Shown here: positions 47,428 through 56,191 of the stretch, one piece after another | Layout: each line of letters opens with the position of its first letter | Numbering within the stretch: position 1 is the stretch's first letter | Source: Litorihabitans aurantiacus | Lineage (GTDB): Bacteria; Actinomycetota; Actinomycetes; Actinomycetales; Beutenbergiaceae | Direction: 5' to 3' | Length of the DNA stretch: 64,000 nucleotides | Assembly: GCF_030161595.1 (NCBI RefSeq) | Contig: NZ_BSUM01000001.1 | Coordinates: 1,550,001-1,614,000, forward strand | Program-made: the position numbers and the translations under genes | Notes under the pieces: model-generated | Seen by the model: only the letters and a program-made list of their open reading frames with translations | What the model was told of the DNA's origin: nothing | Databases searched by the model: none

Positions 47428-47961
47428 TCAGCTCGCCGGCTCGATCTTCTGCGACGCGGCGAAACCGTAGACGGTGCTGCCGGACGTACTCACCCACCAG
47501 CGGCCGCACAGGTGCGTGGTGCCCTCGATCGTGCCCTCGGGCCACCACTCGGCCTCGAGGGTCGGAGTGGTGGTCCAGTCCTCGACGGGGAAGTCGGCGG
47601 TACGGGCGTCGGTGGCGTAGGAGGCGGCGAGCTCCTCCTCGGTGGGCGTGCCGGGGGTGGCGATCGCGGTGCAGTCGGCGGGGAGGTCGCCGTCGTGGGT
47701 GAAGGTGAGGAGGCGCTCGCTGCCGGTGGTGCGCTGCATGACCTTGACGTCGCTCGCGTCGTCCGGGACCCAGGAGGCGAGCAGCTGGCTCTCCTTGCCC
47801 TCGGCGCCGGTGTCGACGCTGTGCTCCTTGGTGTCGCTGCCGCTGAGGCTGTCGCCCAGGTCGCTGAAGGTGCTGCACCCGGTGAGGGCGAGGAGGGCGA
47901 CAGCGGCGAGGGTGGCGGTCGCGGGGGCGGTGCGGCGGGTGCGGGTGGTCGTATTCGTCAT
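47428..47961 (-). CDS. Predicted lipoprotein
   Basis: A 177 aa secreted protein. The signal sequence ends in the lipobox LLALTGC at about residues 23-29, so the mature protein is anchored to the membrane by a lipid. The mature part is threonine- and serine-rich at first (to about residue 50) and then forms a small domain with a tryptophan-rich end (WWPEGTIEGTTHLCGRWWVS). The family is unknown. Confidence 0.7.
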   Translation of the reverse strand: MTNTTTRTRRTAPATATLAAVALLALTGCSTFSDLGDSLSGSDTKEHSVDTGAEGKESQLLASWVPDDASDVKVMQRTTGSERLLTFTHDGDLPADCTAIATPGTPTEEELAASYATDARTADFPVEDWTTTPTLEAEWWPEGTIEGTTHLCGRWWVSTSGSTVYGFAASQKIEPAS

Positions 47962-48142
47962 GCCTCGACGCTACGAACGGGAGGCGGCGCGGCCATCGGT
48001 TCGTGGTCGCGTCGTGGGGTGGTCCCGTGGGACGACGGGGCGGGGTGGGTGTGCGACCGGCGGTTGGTCCACGCCTCCGGTGGCGCCCACCGGCAGCGCC
48101 TGACATGCTCCGTTCATCTGTGACGGAGAGAAGGAGCCACCC

Positions 48143-49033
48143 GTGGGCCGGAGAACGAGACGTGCGGTGCTGTGGGTCCTGTCCGCCGTGATGGTCGTGG
48201 GAGTTGCGCCGACGGCCGTCGGACGTCCTGCCCCACCGGTCGTCACCCCTGTCCCTGCCTGGACGAGCGACGCACCGGGGTGGACCTGGCAGCGGTCGGC
48301 GGACGGAGTCGTGTACGACAGCCCCCACGGCAGGTTCCTGGTCCGCGACCTCCCCGAGGGCTGGCGCAGCATCGCCGACGAGCACGCGGCGCACGGAGGA
48401 GGACGAGGCGCCCTGGGCTATCCGGTGGACAGGGAGCGGTCCGACACCGCCGACCCGTGGACCCGCGAGCGCACCTTCCAGCGCTTCGAACGCGGCATCG
48501 TCTACCGGGGTGGTTGGACCGCCACGACGCTGTACCGCTCCCCGATCACCCAGCTCCACCTGCGCAACGGTGGTGGAGGTGGATGGTTGAACTATCCCGT
48601 CACGAATGAGATCACCCAGGGCTCTCAGCACCGCTACCAGGAGTTCCGCCTGACCGTCCTGTACGACAGCCCCTCGGGCACGTACGTGACGGCCGGGAAT
48701 CTCATGGGTCTGCACCGGGGGCTCGGCGGCGGTCGCACGGTGGGGTACCCCACGGGTCCGGACACCGTTCAGGCGCCCGGCTACCGGTTCCAGACCTTCG
48801 AGCGAACCACGATCTACTGCTTCCCCCACCCGTACACGGGTAGGGAGCAGTGCAGCGACGTGTCCGGCACCGTCCGCCGGGTTCACGACGCTCACGGCGG
48901 GGGAACCGGATCGCTCGGGTACCCGATGCAGCGTGTGGTGCAGAGGGCCAACGGTGACGAGTGGCAGCTGTTCGAGCGCGGCTCGATCTCCGTCTCGCCC
49001 TCGGGCGCGACAGTCACCTATTCGCGGCCCTGA
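48143..49033 (+). CDS. LGFP-repeat secreted protein, copy 1
   Basis: A 296 aa secreted protein with a signal peptide to about residue 28. Four to five LGFP-type repeats follow: GGGRGALGYPVDRE, GGGGWLNYPVTNE, LGGGRTVGYPTGPD and GGTGSLGYPMQRV, each with an FQRFERGIVY-like segment. LGFP repeats occur in actinobacterial cell-wall proteins and are thought to bind the envelope. The GTG at 48143 follows GAAGGAG. With the lipoprotein gene five bases downstream it forms one half of a tandem duplication. Confidence 0.85.
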   Translation: MGRRTRRAVLWVLSAVMVVGVAPTAVGRPAPPVVTPVPAWTSDAPGWTWQRSADGVVYDSPHGRFLVRDLPEGWRSIADEHAAHGGGRGALGYPVDRERSDTADPWTRERTFQRFERGIVYRGGWTATTLYRSPITQLHLRNGGGGGWLNYPVTNEITQGSQHRYQEFRLTVLYDSPSGTYVTAGNLMGLHRGLGGGRTVGYPTGPDTVQAPGYRFQTFERTTIYCFPHPYTGREQCSDVSGTVRRVHDAHGGGTGSLGYPMQRVVQRANGDEWQLFERGSISVSPSGATVTYSRP

Positions 49034-49037
49034 GCAC

Positions 49038-49796
49038 GTGACCGTCAGACATGCACCCCGGTGGGGTGCCCTCCCGATCCTGATGACCCTCGTCGCCGCG
49101 TGCGCCGCCGGCCCGGAACAGGCGGAACCCGCCGCGCCCGCACCCGACTCTTCTGCGAGCGAGGCCCACGAGTCGAGCATCCCCACGGACTCTGGGACGA
49201 CGCCGTCGCCCGAGACGCCGGAGACACTGGATCCCTCGACGGGTCCGTCGGAGGCGACGCCGGAGCTACCGACTCAGGGAACACCGGTCGGCGACGCGCC
49301 TTGGGACGACCCGTTCGAGCCGGCGCCCGATGCGGAGCTGGTCGCGAGCGGCGCTTCGGTGCAGCAGATGGGCGAGGAGGCGTTCATCTCCTACCGCGGG
49401 ACGGAGAACGGGCTGCGTCTGACCCTGCGCGACGCCTACTTCGACGGCGAGGGCTGCACCCACATGGCCAAGCTCCCCTCCGAGCGCGGCACCTACCTCT
49501 TCCTCGACGTCGAGGTCAGCCTGTCGGAGGACCTCCCCGAAGAGACGATCTGGTTCTTCGACCCGACGAGGTGGCGCGCCAGCGTCGAACGGGACGACCA
49601 GCTCGACCCGACGCCTTGGGAGTGGACCGAGGGCACCATGTACTGCATCCCCCGCGAGGAGTCCGCCGTCACGGCCCTGGTCCCGGGAATGTCCACCGAG
49701 GGCCTCTACGCCCTCGACGTCACCGGCATGGAGGGATGGGTCACCTACGCACCCGACAACGGCCCCCTCTGGACCTGGAAGATCCCTGAAGTTTGA
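49038..49796 (+). CDS. Predicted lipoprotein, copy 1
   Basis: A 252 aa lipoprotein. The lipobox is TLVAACA, with the modified cysteine near residue 22. A proline-, serine- and threonine-rich linker runs to about residue 75. The C-terminal domain has NGLRLTLRDAYFDGEGCTHMA and GTYLFLDVEVSL, and ends WVTYAPDNGPLWTWKIP. It is the partner of the LGFP protein and the paralogue of 51169. No family was recognised. The GTG at 49038 lies four bases beyond the LGFP stop. Confidence 0.75.
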   Translation: MTVRHAPRWGALPILMTLVAACAAGPEQAEPAAPAPDSSASEAHESSIPTDSGTTPSPETPETLDPSTGPSEATPELPTQGTPVGDAPWDDPFEPAPDAELVASGASVQQMGEEAFISYRGTENGLRLTLRDAYFDGEGCTHMAKLPSERGTYLFLDVEVSLSEDLPEETIWFFDPTRWRASVERDDQLDPTPWEWTEGTMYCIPREESAVTALVPGMSTEGLYALDVTGMEGWVTYAPDNGPLWTWKIPEV

Positions 49797-50066
49797 CGCC
49801 ACGGTCCTGCTGGGGCGCTCCCGCAAGCGGCACGAGCTCCGTGCTGGGGTCGGCACCTGCCACGGTCCACAGCAGATCGCCGGTCGGGCATCACGACGTG
49901 CCGATGGCGATCTCACCGACCTCGGCCCGATCGCATCTCGACCCGACCGCCCCGTTCCTCGTCGGACCGGGGAGCGGACAGGGCGAGTTCGCCTGTGCGC
50001 TCCGGTGGCACGAGCTGGTCAGCCCTGCCACGATCAGCACACCGAAATGATCTCGAGGAGAAGAGA

Positions 50067-50951
50067 ATGACCGTGCGATCGAAGCTGTCAGCGCTCTGGG
50101 CGGTCGCGACAGCCCTGACAGTCGTCGCGACGCCCGCCGCGTCAGCCCAACCGGCGCCACCCGTCGTGGCACCTGCCCCCGCATGGTCCACAGACGCCCC
50201 GGGCTGGTCCTGGCAGCGGACCGCCGACGGCGTCGTCTACGACAGCCCCCGCGGCCAGTTCGTCGTCCCCTCTCGTACCGACGGCGGACGCAGCATCAAC
50301 GACGAGCACCTCGCCCACGGCGGCGGCCGCGGCGCGCTGGGCTACCCGATCGACACCGTCCGAGCGGACGTCCGTGACCCGTTCCTCGGGGAGCGGACCT
50401 ACCAGCGCTTCGAGCGCGGCATCGTCTACGCGGGCCCCCTCACCGCCACCACCTTTAACAGTTCCGCGATCGCGCGCTTCCACCAGGCCAACGGTGGCGG
50501 AGGCGGATGGCTTGGCTACCCGTGGAAGGGTGAGATCCGCGAGGGCTACCAGCACTGGTACCAGGAGTTCGCCACCGGCTACGTCTACTCCAGCCCCGCC
50601 GGGACCTACGCCACGCACGGCAGCGTCCAGTCCTTGCACAACTCCCTCGGCGGCGGAGGCGGGCCCATCGGCTACCCCACCGGCCGTGACACCGTCCAGG
50701 GTCACGATTACCGGTTCCAGACCTTCGAGCGCGCCATCATCTACTGCCTGCCCAGCGCCTATCCCGACGTTCCGCAGTGCAGCGCCGTCTCCGGTGCCAT
50801 CCGCGACGCGCACAACGCCAACGGCGGCGGCACCGGATCACTCGGCTACCCCAAGCAGGACCAGGCCTACGTCGGCAACGGCACCTGGTGGCAGCTCTTC
50901 GAACGAGGCTCGATCTACGTCTCCGCCACCGGCGTCACTATCACCCGCTGA
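50067..50951 (+). CDS. LGFP-repeat secreted protein, copy 2
   Basis: A 294 aa paralogue of the protein at 48143, with the same domain order: signal peptide to about residue 27, then repeats ending LGYPIDTV, LGYPWKGE, IGYPTGRD and LGYPKQDQ. Segment WSTDAPGWSWQRTADGVVYD is nearly shared by both copies. The ATG at 50067 follows AGGAGAAG. No stop-to-start coupling to the next gene exists here: 217 bases separate them. Confidence 0.85.
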   Translation: MTVRSKLSALWAVATALTVVATPAASAQPAPPVVAPAPAWSTDAPGWSWQRTADGVVYDSPRGQFVVPSRTDGGRSINDEHLAHGGGRGALGYPIDTVRADVRDPFLGERTYQRFERGIVYAGPLTATTFNSSAIARFHQANGGGGGWLGYPWKGEIREGYQHWYQEFATGYVYSSPAGTYATHGSVQSLHNSLGGGGGPIGYPTGRDTVQGHDYRFQTFERAIIYCLPSAYPDVPQCSAVSGAIRDAHNANGGGTGSLGYPKQDQAYVGNGTWWQLFERGSIYVSATGVTITR

Positions 50952-51168
50952 CACGACCGCCCCGTCCTCCTCGTGCGGGCGGGGGCGCTCCGTCGACGCG
51001 GCTGGTCGATGATCTGAGACGCGGCCGGCACCGTCGTTGGCGAGACCCGCCGAGTCTCCTCCAGTGGTTCGCGCACAAGAAGGCGTACCGACCGACAACT
51101 TTTCCGCGGTCGTCACACCCGGCCGACCATCCCCTCCAGCTCGATGTCAGCGATTGGACGTGACAGCA

Positions 51169-51891
51169 ATGACCCGCCGCCCAACCGAGCGATGGGCCGC
51201 TCTCGCCGCGCTAGGCCTGGTGCTCACCGCATGCGCACAGCCTGGCGCGTCGCAGCCCGCGCCGACGCAGTCCGAGATCCCCGCGCCAGAGACCCCGTCC
51301 CCGACGTCACCCTCACCGACTGACGAGCCGTCATCCGACCCCGAAGTCGGGACCGAGGTCGACGAGCAGGGGGGCCAGATCATCCCCGACGCACTGTGGG
51401 ACGATCCATTCCCGCCGGCACCCGGCGCAGACGTCGTCGCGAGCGGAGCGACCGTCAAGCAGATCGGCGACGAGGTCTTCATGTCCTACCGGGACACCGA
51501 CGAGGGCCTTCGACTGACGCTCCGAGACGCCTACTTCGACGCGGACGGCTGCAACCACGAAGCGCGCTACCCATCAGAGCGGGGCACCTACCTGTTCCTC
51601 GACCTCGCCATCGAGCTCTCGGCAGGCGCACCCGACGACCAGGTCTGGTTCTTCGAGCCCTGGCGGTGGCGGACGAGCGTCGAACGGGATGACCAGCTCG
51701 ACCCCACTCCGGTCGAGTGGACCGAAGGGACGATGTACTGCACCCAGCGCGGCGACGGCATTGTCACCGCGACGACACCCGGCCAGAGCACCGAAGGCCT
51801 GCTTGTCCTGGACGTCACCGGGAACGAGAAGTGGGTGACCTACGCACCCGACAACGGCCCCCTCTGGACGTGGGAGATCCCCCAGGACTGA
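51169..51891 (+). CDS. Predicted lipoprotein, copy 2
   Basis: A 240 aa lipoprotein with the lipobox LVLTACA (cysteine near residue 22), a proline/serine/threonine linker and a C-terminal domain closely matching copy 1 (GLRLTLRDAYFDADGC, PSERGTYLFLDLAIEL, YAPDNGPLWTWEIP). It is the last chromosomal gene before the integrase. The 3' end is 140 bases from the integrase stop. Confidence 0.75.
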   Translation: MTRRPTERWAALAALGLVLTACAQPGASQPAPTQSEIPAPETPSPTSPSPTDEPSSDPEVGTEVDEQGGQIIPDALWDDPFPPAPGADVVASGATVKQIGDEVFMSYRDTDEGLRLTLRDAYFDADGCNHEARYPSERGTYLFLDLAIELSAGAPDDQVWFFEPWRWRTSVERDDQLDPTPVEWTEGTMYCTQRGDGIVTATTPGQSTEGLLVLDVTGNEKWVTYAPDNGPLWTWEIPQD

Positions 51892-52031
51892 TCCGCGATG
51901 CTTGGTCATCCCCCCACGCCGCACCGTTGTCAGCGGCTTCACTCGTTCGGCGGATGAGCCGGCCGATACGCCAGGCATCTGCCCCCGACCCTCTGACCTG
52001 CGACGACGCTGCGCTGTTCGCTCCCTGTTCG

Positions 52032-53156
52032 CTACGAGCTCCGCGTCGCGAGCACCAGGCCGTCCGTCGCGTCCCGCATCCGCTCATCATCATCCGGCCA
52101 CAGGTGCGCGTACGTCTGCAGCGTCTCCGTCGCGTCCTTGTGCCCCAGCCGGTGGGCGACCGCCACCGGTGACGCCCCGCCCGCGATCAGCAATGAGGCG
52201 TGGAAGTGCCGAAGGTCGTGCCACCCCGAGGACTCCACCCCCGCGCGCTTTGCCGCCTCCCGCCAGATCGTCCACGCCCCCGACGACACCACCGCACCGC
52301 CACGGCGCGACCGGAATACCAGCCCCTCCCCCGGCTCCCCCAACGCCGCCACCGTCGCCGGCCCGATCGCCACGTTCCGCACGCTCGAGATCGTCTTCGG
52401 CGGCCCCCACGACGGCGCCATCGACGTCGAGGCCCGCAGCAGCTGACGATCCACCCGCACCACCGCTCCCCCGTCCGCAACCGGCCGCACACGGTCCCAC
52501 GTGAGCCCACGCATCTCCGAGCTCCGCATCCCCGACGCCGCCCCGAGCACGAACATGCCGCGGTGCTCGGCGCCCGCGGAATCGGTCAGGGCCTGGACCT
52601 GGGCGACGGTGAGCGGGACGACGAGCTCGTGGGCGACGGTGGGCAGGTTGATCCGGGTGCACGGCGTCGTGGCGATGCGGCGCTCGTCGACGGCGAGCTG
52701 GCAGATCCCGGCGAGGTAGACGTAGGCGACGCGGACGGTGGACGGGGCGAGGTCACGCGTCCACTTCGTGATGGTGGCCTGGACGGTGGCGCGCGAGATC
52801 TCGTCCCAGCGGTAGCCGGTGAACGCGGGCAGGATCGTGCGGTCCAGGCGCCGGCGGATGACCTGCAGGGTCGAGGCGCGCTGGTGGACCTGTTCGGCGT
52901 ACCAGCGCTCGGCGACGTCGACGAACGTCGCGCGCGCGGAGGCTGGGGAGACGTAGGTGCCGGCGCGCTGCTCGTGACCGACCTGCTCGAGGTGTGCGAC
53001 GGCGGCGTCCTTGGTGTCGAACGTCTTGGATCGGCGGGCGCCGCCGGCTTCGACCCACGAGGCGAGCCAGCGTCGCCCGGAGCCGTGGCGGGGGCCCTTG
53101 ATGCGTCCGCGCCCGCTGGGGTTGGGGATGGTCCAGAGGTCCTTGACGTGCGCCAC
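52032..53156 (-). CDS. Tyrosine-type site-specific integrase
   Basis: A 374 aa tyrosine recombinase that inserts and excises the element. An arm-binding domain (RRWLASWVEAGGARRSKTFD), a core-binding domain (about residues 75-165) and the catalytic domain are in order. Catalytic residues are Arg211 (ASGMRSSEMRGLTW), His313 and Arg316 (HDLRHFHAS), His339 (LGHKDAT) and Tyr349. The GTG at 53156 has AAGGAGG eight bases upstream. Its 3' end is near the chromosome junction, so the left attachment site should lie in 51892-52031. No tRNA is seen there. Confidence 0.92.
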   Translation of the reverse strand: MAHVKDLWTIPNPSGRGRIKGPRHGSGRRWLASWVEAGGARRSKTFDTKDAAVAHLEQVGHEQRAGTYVSPASARATFVDVAERWYAEQVHQRASTLQVIRRRLDRTILPAFTGYRWDEISRATVQATITKWTRDLAPSTVRVAYVYLAGICQLAVDERRIATTPCTRINLPTVAHELVVPLTVAQVQALTDSAGAEHRGMFVLGAASGMRSSEMRGLTWDRVRPVADGGAVVRVDRQLLRASTSMAPSWGPPKTISSVRNVAIGPATVAALGEPGEGLVFRSRRGGAVVSSGAWTIWREAAKRAGVESSGWHDLRHFHASLLIAGGASPVAVAHRLGHKDATETLQTYAHLWPDDDERMRDATDGLVLATRSS

Positions 53157-53212
53157 GGGATCAACCTCCTTCGGGTGATGCGCTCGGATCAGCGGCTACG
53201 GGCTGATGGCCC

Positions 53213-53340
53213 ATGACACATGCGGGTGAAGCGTTGTCGCAGATCGTGACGGGTATGACGCGAACCGTTCCCTTATCAGGCTCCACGCACGCACACACGC
53301 GCCCGTGACGGTCAACGCGGAGACGTGTCATACGTGTCAT
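53213..53340. promoter_or_regulatory. Repeats before the integrase gene, possible arm-type sites
   Basis: ACGTGTCAT occurs twice back to back at 53323-53340. An inverted GTGTCAT lies at 53213-53219 (as ATGACAC). Arm-type integrase sites or regulator sites are both possible. The stretch lies between the integrase start and the ImmA/IrrE stop. Confidence 0.35.
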
Positions 53341-53347
53341 GCCCCCG

Positions 53348-53764
53348 TCAGTGCGTGGCCTCGTCGAGTTCGCGAGCCCGACGCACGAGCGCCGCCCGCT
53401 CGACCTCGCTCAGGGTGTCGATGCGGTCCCGGAGCACGTCGACCGTCACCCACAACTCGTCGGCTGCCTCGTCCCAGTCCTCAGTCCACGCGAGAGCATC
53501 CAGGAGCGCCGGGAGTTCGATGAGGCGCCGCGAAGCTTCCTCGCGCACTTCGGACTCGACCGCCGGCGCACACCCCGTGGTGTGTCCACGCTCGAGGTGC
53601 ACGGTCTCGTGCGTCAGCGTGACCCTGCGCTCGACCTGCAGCTGATCCGGGTGGATCCGGATGAGGTCGACCCCGTTCGTCTCCCCCACCCGCCCGTGCA
53701 TCCGCACCCACTCGAGCGTGACGTGCGGCAACCCGCGCAGGAAGCGCCAGGGGTGGTGGGTCAT
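53348..53764 (-). CDS. ImmA/IrrE family metallopeptidase
   Basis: A 138 aa zinc peptidase of the ImmA/IrrE family, which cuts phage repressors to induce prophages. The HExxH-type metal site is LTHETVHLERGH at about residues 50-61. The C-terminal half is acidic and helical. Here it lies after the unknown gene at 53793 with a 28-base gap, and the XRE repressor is two genes further upstream on the same strand. That is the expected arrangement, except for the two cargo genes in between. Confidence 0.8.
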   Translation of the reverse strand: MTHHPWRFLRGLPHVTLEWVRMHGRVGETNGVDLIRIHPDQLQVERRVTLTHETVHLERGHTTGCAPAVESEVREEASRRLIELPALLDALAWTEDWDEAADELWVTVDVLRDRIDTLSEVERAALVRRARELDEATH

Positions 53765-53792
53765 GCAGCGACCGTACGGTCCCCCACCGACA

Positions 53793-54741
53793 TCACTCCG
53801 GGAACGAGCCCTCCACGGCCTCGAAGAGATCCGGAATCTTGTCGAGTGCGACTAGGGAGTACGACCGGCTGATCCCACGACCAGTGCGGGTGAACGCTTC
53901 AGCCATCATGAGCTTGGCCTCGAACTTGTCAGCTTGATCGCCCTGCTCCGCGTGCAAGGCGGCAACGGTCGCGCGCAAGGACGCCGGGACGTACACGTCG
54001 ATCGCTCCCCCTTCTCCTGAATGAAGCGGAGCGTGGAGTTCGACCATCGCCACCCGTCGAGCGTCCCGGACGTCATAACGGACTTGGTGGACTTCGGCTG
54101 GCGCCTCACCGCATCGACCATTCGGTCGGCGGCGTGGGTCGTCAGACTCGTCACCCGCGTCTCGCCGTCACGATCGGTCAGAGTGCCGGAGACGGTCCAT
54201 CCGCGCTCCGCGATCGTCTGACCCAGACTCTTAAGGGCGTCACGGGCGGCCAAGCTGTAGGAGGTAACGGCGCCATCGAGAGCATCGTCACCCGCGACAG
54301 CGAGGTCGAACGTCTCAGCCAGGCGCTCCATCCCCGCCCCCAGAGATAGGCCGACTGCGGTCTCGAGTCAGCGGGCCGCTCGTCTTCCTGTTCAACGAAC
54401 ACGACGCGAACCGATCCTGGCGACGGAGCAAGAACGTTCAGATCGCCGTGCAACCGAAGAGCATCGCCACCCGATCTTGCGAGCTCGCGGACCGCCTTGG
54501 CAACGCGTTGGAGAAACTCCCCCAATGCGGAGGCCGATGTCTCGTGGCCTGAATCGCTTTTTGCGTCCTCGATGTGGAGGTCAAGCTGGGCTCGCTCGCC
54601 GAGCTGCAGAGTCCGAAGGGTCGACTGAAGCTCGGGCACTTGCGAGGCGGATGCCGCAAGGCCGCGCCGACGGAGCTGATCGAGGAAGTTGCTTCCCGAC
54701 GACGCCGACCAGGCATCGCGCAGCAGATCACTGGTGCTCAT
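53793..54741 (-). CDS. Unknown cargo protein in the lysogeny module (two frameshifts)
   Basis: I do not recognise the family. Three frame segments read as one protein of 316 aa if single bases are restored near 54350 and near 54011 (a five-G run). The N-terminal third is helical (FLDQLRRRGLAASASQVPEL). The middle contains VRELARSGGDALRLHGDLNV and VRVVFVEQEDERP. The C-terminal part has GTLTDRDGETRVTSLTTHA and AIDVYVPASLRATVAALHAE. There is no membrane segment. Its ATG overlaps the nucleotidyltransferase-like gene by 14 bases, so the two are co-translated and probably work together. Confidence 0.5.
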
Positions 54742-55294
54742 CGGGCATCACCTCCAGAAATCCCTTTGATCGGCTGTAGTCACGGTTCCCGTCGGCACCT
54801 CTCACCTGCGACCACAGGTCGTACCAGTAGGCACCATCTTCCTTCAAGCCCCCTGGCATCGGGAACGCGTCGACCAGGCCGGACATCGGCTGTACTCGGG
54901 GTGGCCCCGTGTCAGTGAAGAGATCGAAGAGGACGGGGCCCGCGGCTTCGTAGTCGGCCGGAGGGGCGATGACGCATACGTCAATGTCGTCCGGAGGCGC
55001 CCACGCCTTGTGCGTCGCGAAGCCACCGTTGATCCAGTAGCGGACGCTTGGTAGGTAGCGACCGATCAGCGAACGGTAGACCGAGAACGCCTCCCAGAGC
55101 ACCTTCCGCTCGTGCACGAACGGTGCGCGGTAGACGAACGTCTCCTCGACCTCCGCCAGGGTTGCGCGGTGCCTGCCGATCCTCAGCAGGTCACCCTCCA
55201 TCAAGGACATCAAGCGCGGTTCGGGTTCCGGTGGAGACGGAGCACGCACCAATCTCACCGGTTGACGACGCGCCACCCGGAACGAATCGTCCAT
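54728..55294 (-). CDS. Nucleotidyltransferase-fold protein (DUF6932-like)
   Basis: A 188 aa protein. VRYWINGGFATHKAWAPPDD followed by IDVCVIAP is the polymerase-beta-type pattern: Gly90-Gly91 and the metal pair Asp103/Asp105. This resembles DUF6932 and AbiEii/MenT-type nucleotidyltransferases. A catalytic third acid may lie in VLFDLFTD. The start at 55294 overlaps the repressor stop by one base (TGATG). The gene is flanked by a repressor and an unknown partner, which suggests a toxin-antitoxin-like or anti-phage role. That role is an inference. Confidence 0.55.
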   Translation of the reverse strand: MDDSFRVARRQPVRLVRAPSPPEPEPRLMSLMEGDLLRIGRHRATLAEVEETFVYRAPFVHERKVLWEAFSVYRSLIGRYLPSVRYWINGGFATHKAWAPPDDIDVCVIAPPADYEAAGPVLFDLFTDTGPPRVQPMSGLVDAFPMPGGLKEDGAYWYDLWSQVRGADGNRDYSRSKGFLEVMPDEHQ

Positions 55295-55986
55295 CAATCC
55301 GCCACCGACTCAGAGTCATCCTGTCGCAGCGCGTCGGCGTCCTGTGCTGCGCGGAGCTGCTGCAGGCGGGTCGGGCCGGTCTTGGCGTAGGCGGCGAGGC
55401 CGACGTCGTCCCGGGTGGTTCCCTGGTGGTTCCCGGTGGTTCCGGGGTCACCCTGTTGGGTGGTTCCCGCCGGTGCGCCCCCCGTAGGGGCACCGGAACC
55501 ACTCACCGCGTCGGAATCGCCTCGGGTGGTTCCGGGTCGGGAACCACCCGCCGTCGTGCTCGTGGCCGGCTCCTCGCCGGCCACCGTTCTGGGGGCGGAA
55601 CGGTCTGCATCGCTCCCCACCTCCTCGCGCTCTGCTTCCACCAGCGCCCGAAGTACCTCGATCACGGCGCGGCGGGACCGCGGCGACAGGTAGTCCACTC
55701 CCGGTGGGAGCTCGTCGGAGAACGGCGGTCCGGGCACGGGGACTCCCGCCGCTGCGAACGCGTCCTCTTCGGAGACCTCAGCGAGCCATGCGACGGCGCG
55801 GATCGTCTCGGGGCTCGGGGCGAACTTGTACGTCCCGGCGGCGAGGTGGTTCAGCGTCGTGTGCGTGACCTTGAGGCCAGCTCTGCCGGCGAGGTCCGCG
55901 AGCCGGCGGCCGGAGACCTTGCGGGTCTCGAGCGCCTGGCGGACCAGCGTCTGCAGCGTCTGAGGTTCGTTCACGGCGACGACCAT
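55294..55986 (-). CDS. XRE-like phage repressor
   Basis: A 230 aa DNA-binding protein. LVRQALETRKVSGRRLADLA, then KVTHTTLNHLAAGTYKFAPS, forms an XRE-like helix-turn-helix near residues 13-60. LSPRSRRAVIEVLRALVEAE follows. A long low-complexity tail (glycine, threonine, serine) covers the last 80 residues, perhaps the target of cleavage by the ImmA/IrrE peptidase. The ATG at 55986 faces the Cro-like gene across a region with repeated TGACAAGT sites. It heads the minus-strand lysogeny operon. Confidence 0.7.
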   Translation of the reverse strand: MVVAVNEPQTLQTLVRQALETRKVSGRRLADLAGRAGLKVTHTTLNHLAAGTYKFAPSPETIRAVAWLAEVSEEDAFAAAGVPVPGPPFSDELPPGVDYLSPRSRRAVIEVLRALVEAEREEVGSDADRSAPRTVAGEEPATSTTAGGSRPGTTRGDSDAVSGSGAPTGGAPAGTTQQGDPGTTGNHQGTTRDDVGLAAYAKTGPTRLQQLRAAQDADALRQDDSESVAD

Positions 55987-56030
55987 GCCCTTTGCGTTGT
56001 CAGTGGTTGAAGCGGCGCTCGGCGCGTGGA

Positions 56031-56125
56031 TGACAAGTGCCGAGCACATCTTGGCAGGTCGGATCGCGGTCGTCCCAGTTGTCGGCTTGACAAGTAGTGC
56101 CGTGTGGTGGATTCTTTACTTGTCA
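56031..56125. promoter_or_regulatory. Divergent lysis/lysogeny control region with repeated half-sites
   Basis: TGACAAGT occurs at 56031-56038 and 56088-56095, and its inverse ACTTGTCA at 56118-56125. The second copy covers a TTGACA -35 box (56087-56092) of a plus-strand promoter, with a poor -10 near 56110. The last two sites are 30 bases apart, about three helical turns. Repressor and Cro-like protein probably compete here. Confidence 0.5.
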
Positions 56126-56191
56126 ACCGGACGATTGGAGAGCATGATGAAGACCCGACAGCGACCGCCCCGAGTCCGCAAGGAGGTCTGG

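Larger units (their letters stand above)
48143..51891 (+). repeat. Tandem duplication of an LGFP-lipoprotein gene pair
   Basis: Units 48143-49796 and 50067-51891 each hold an LGFP protein followed by a lipoprotein, and the matching proteins are clearly paralogous. The 3' ends of the two lipoprotein genes share a run of about 30 identical bases over the codons for TYAPDNGPLW. Divergence elsewhere shows that the duplication is not recent. Confidence 0.75.
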
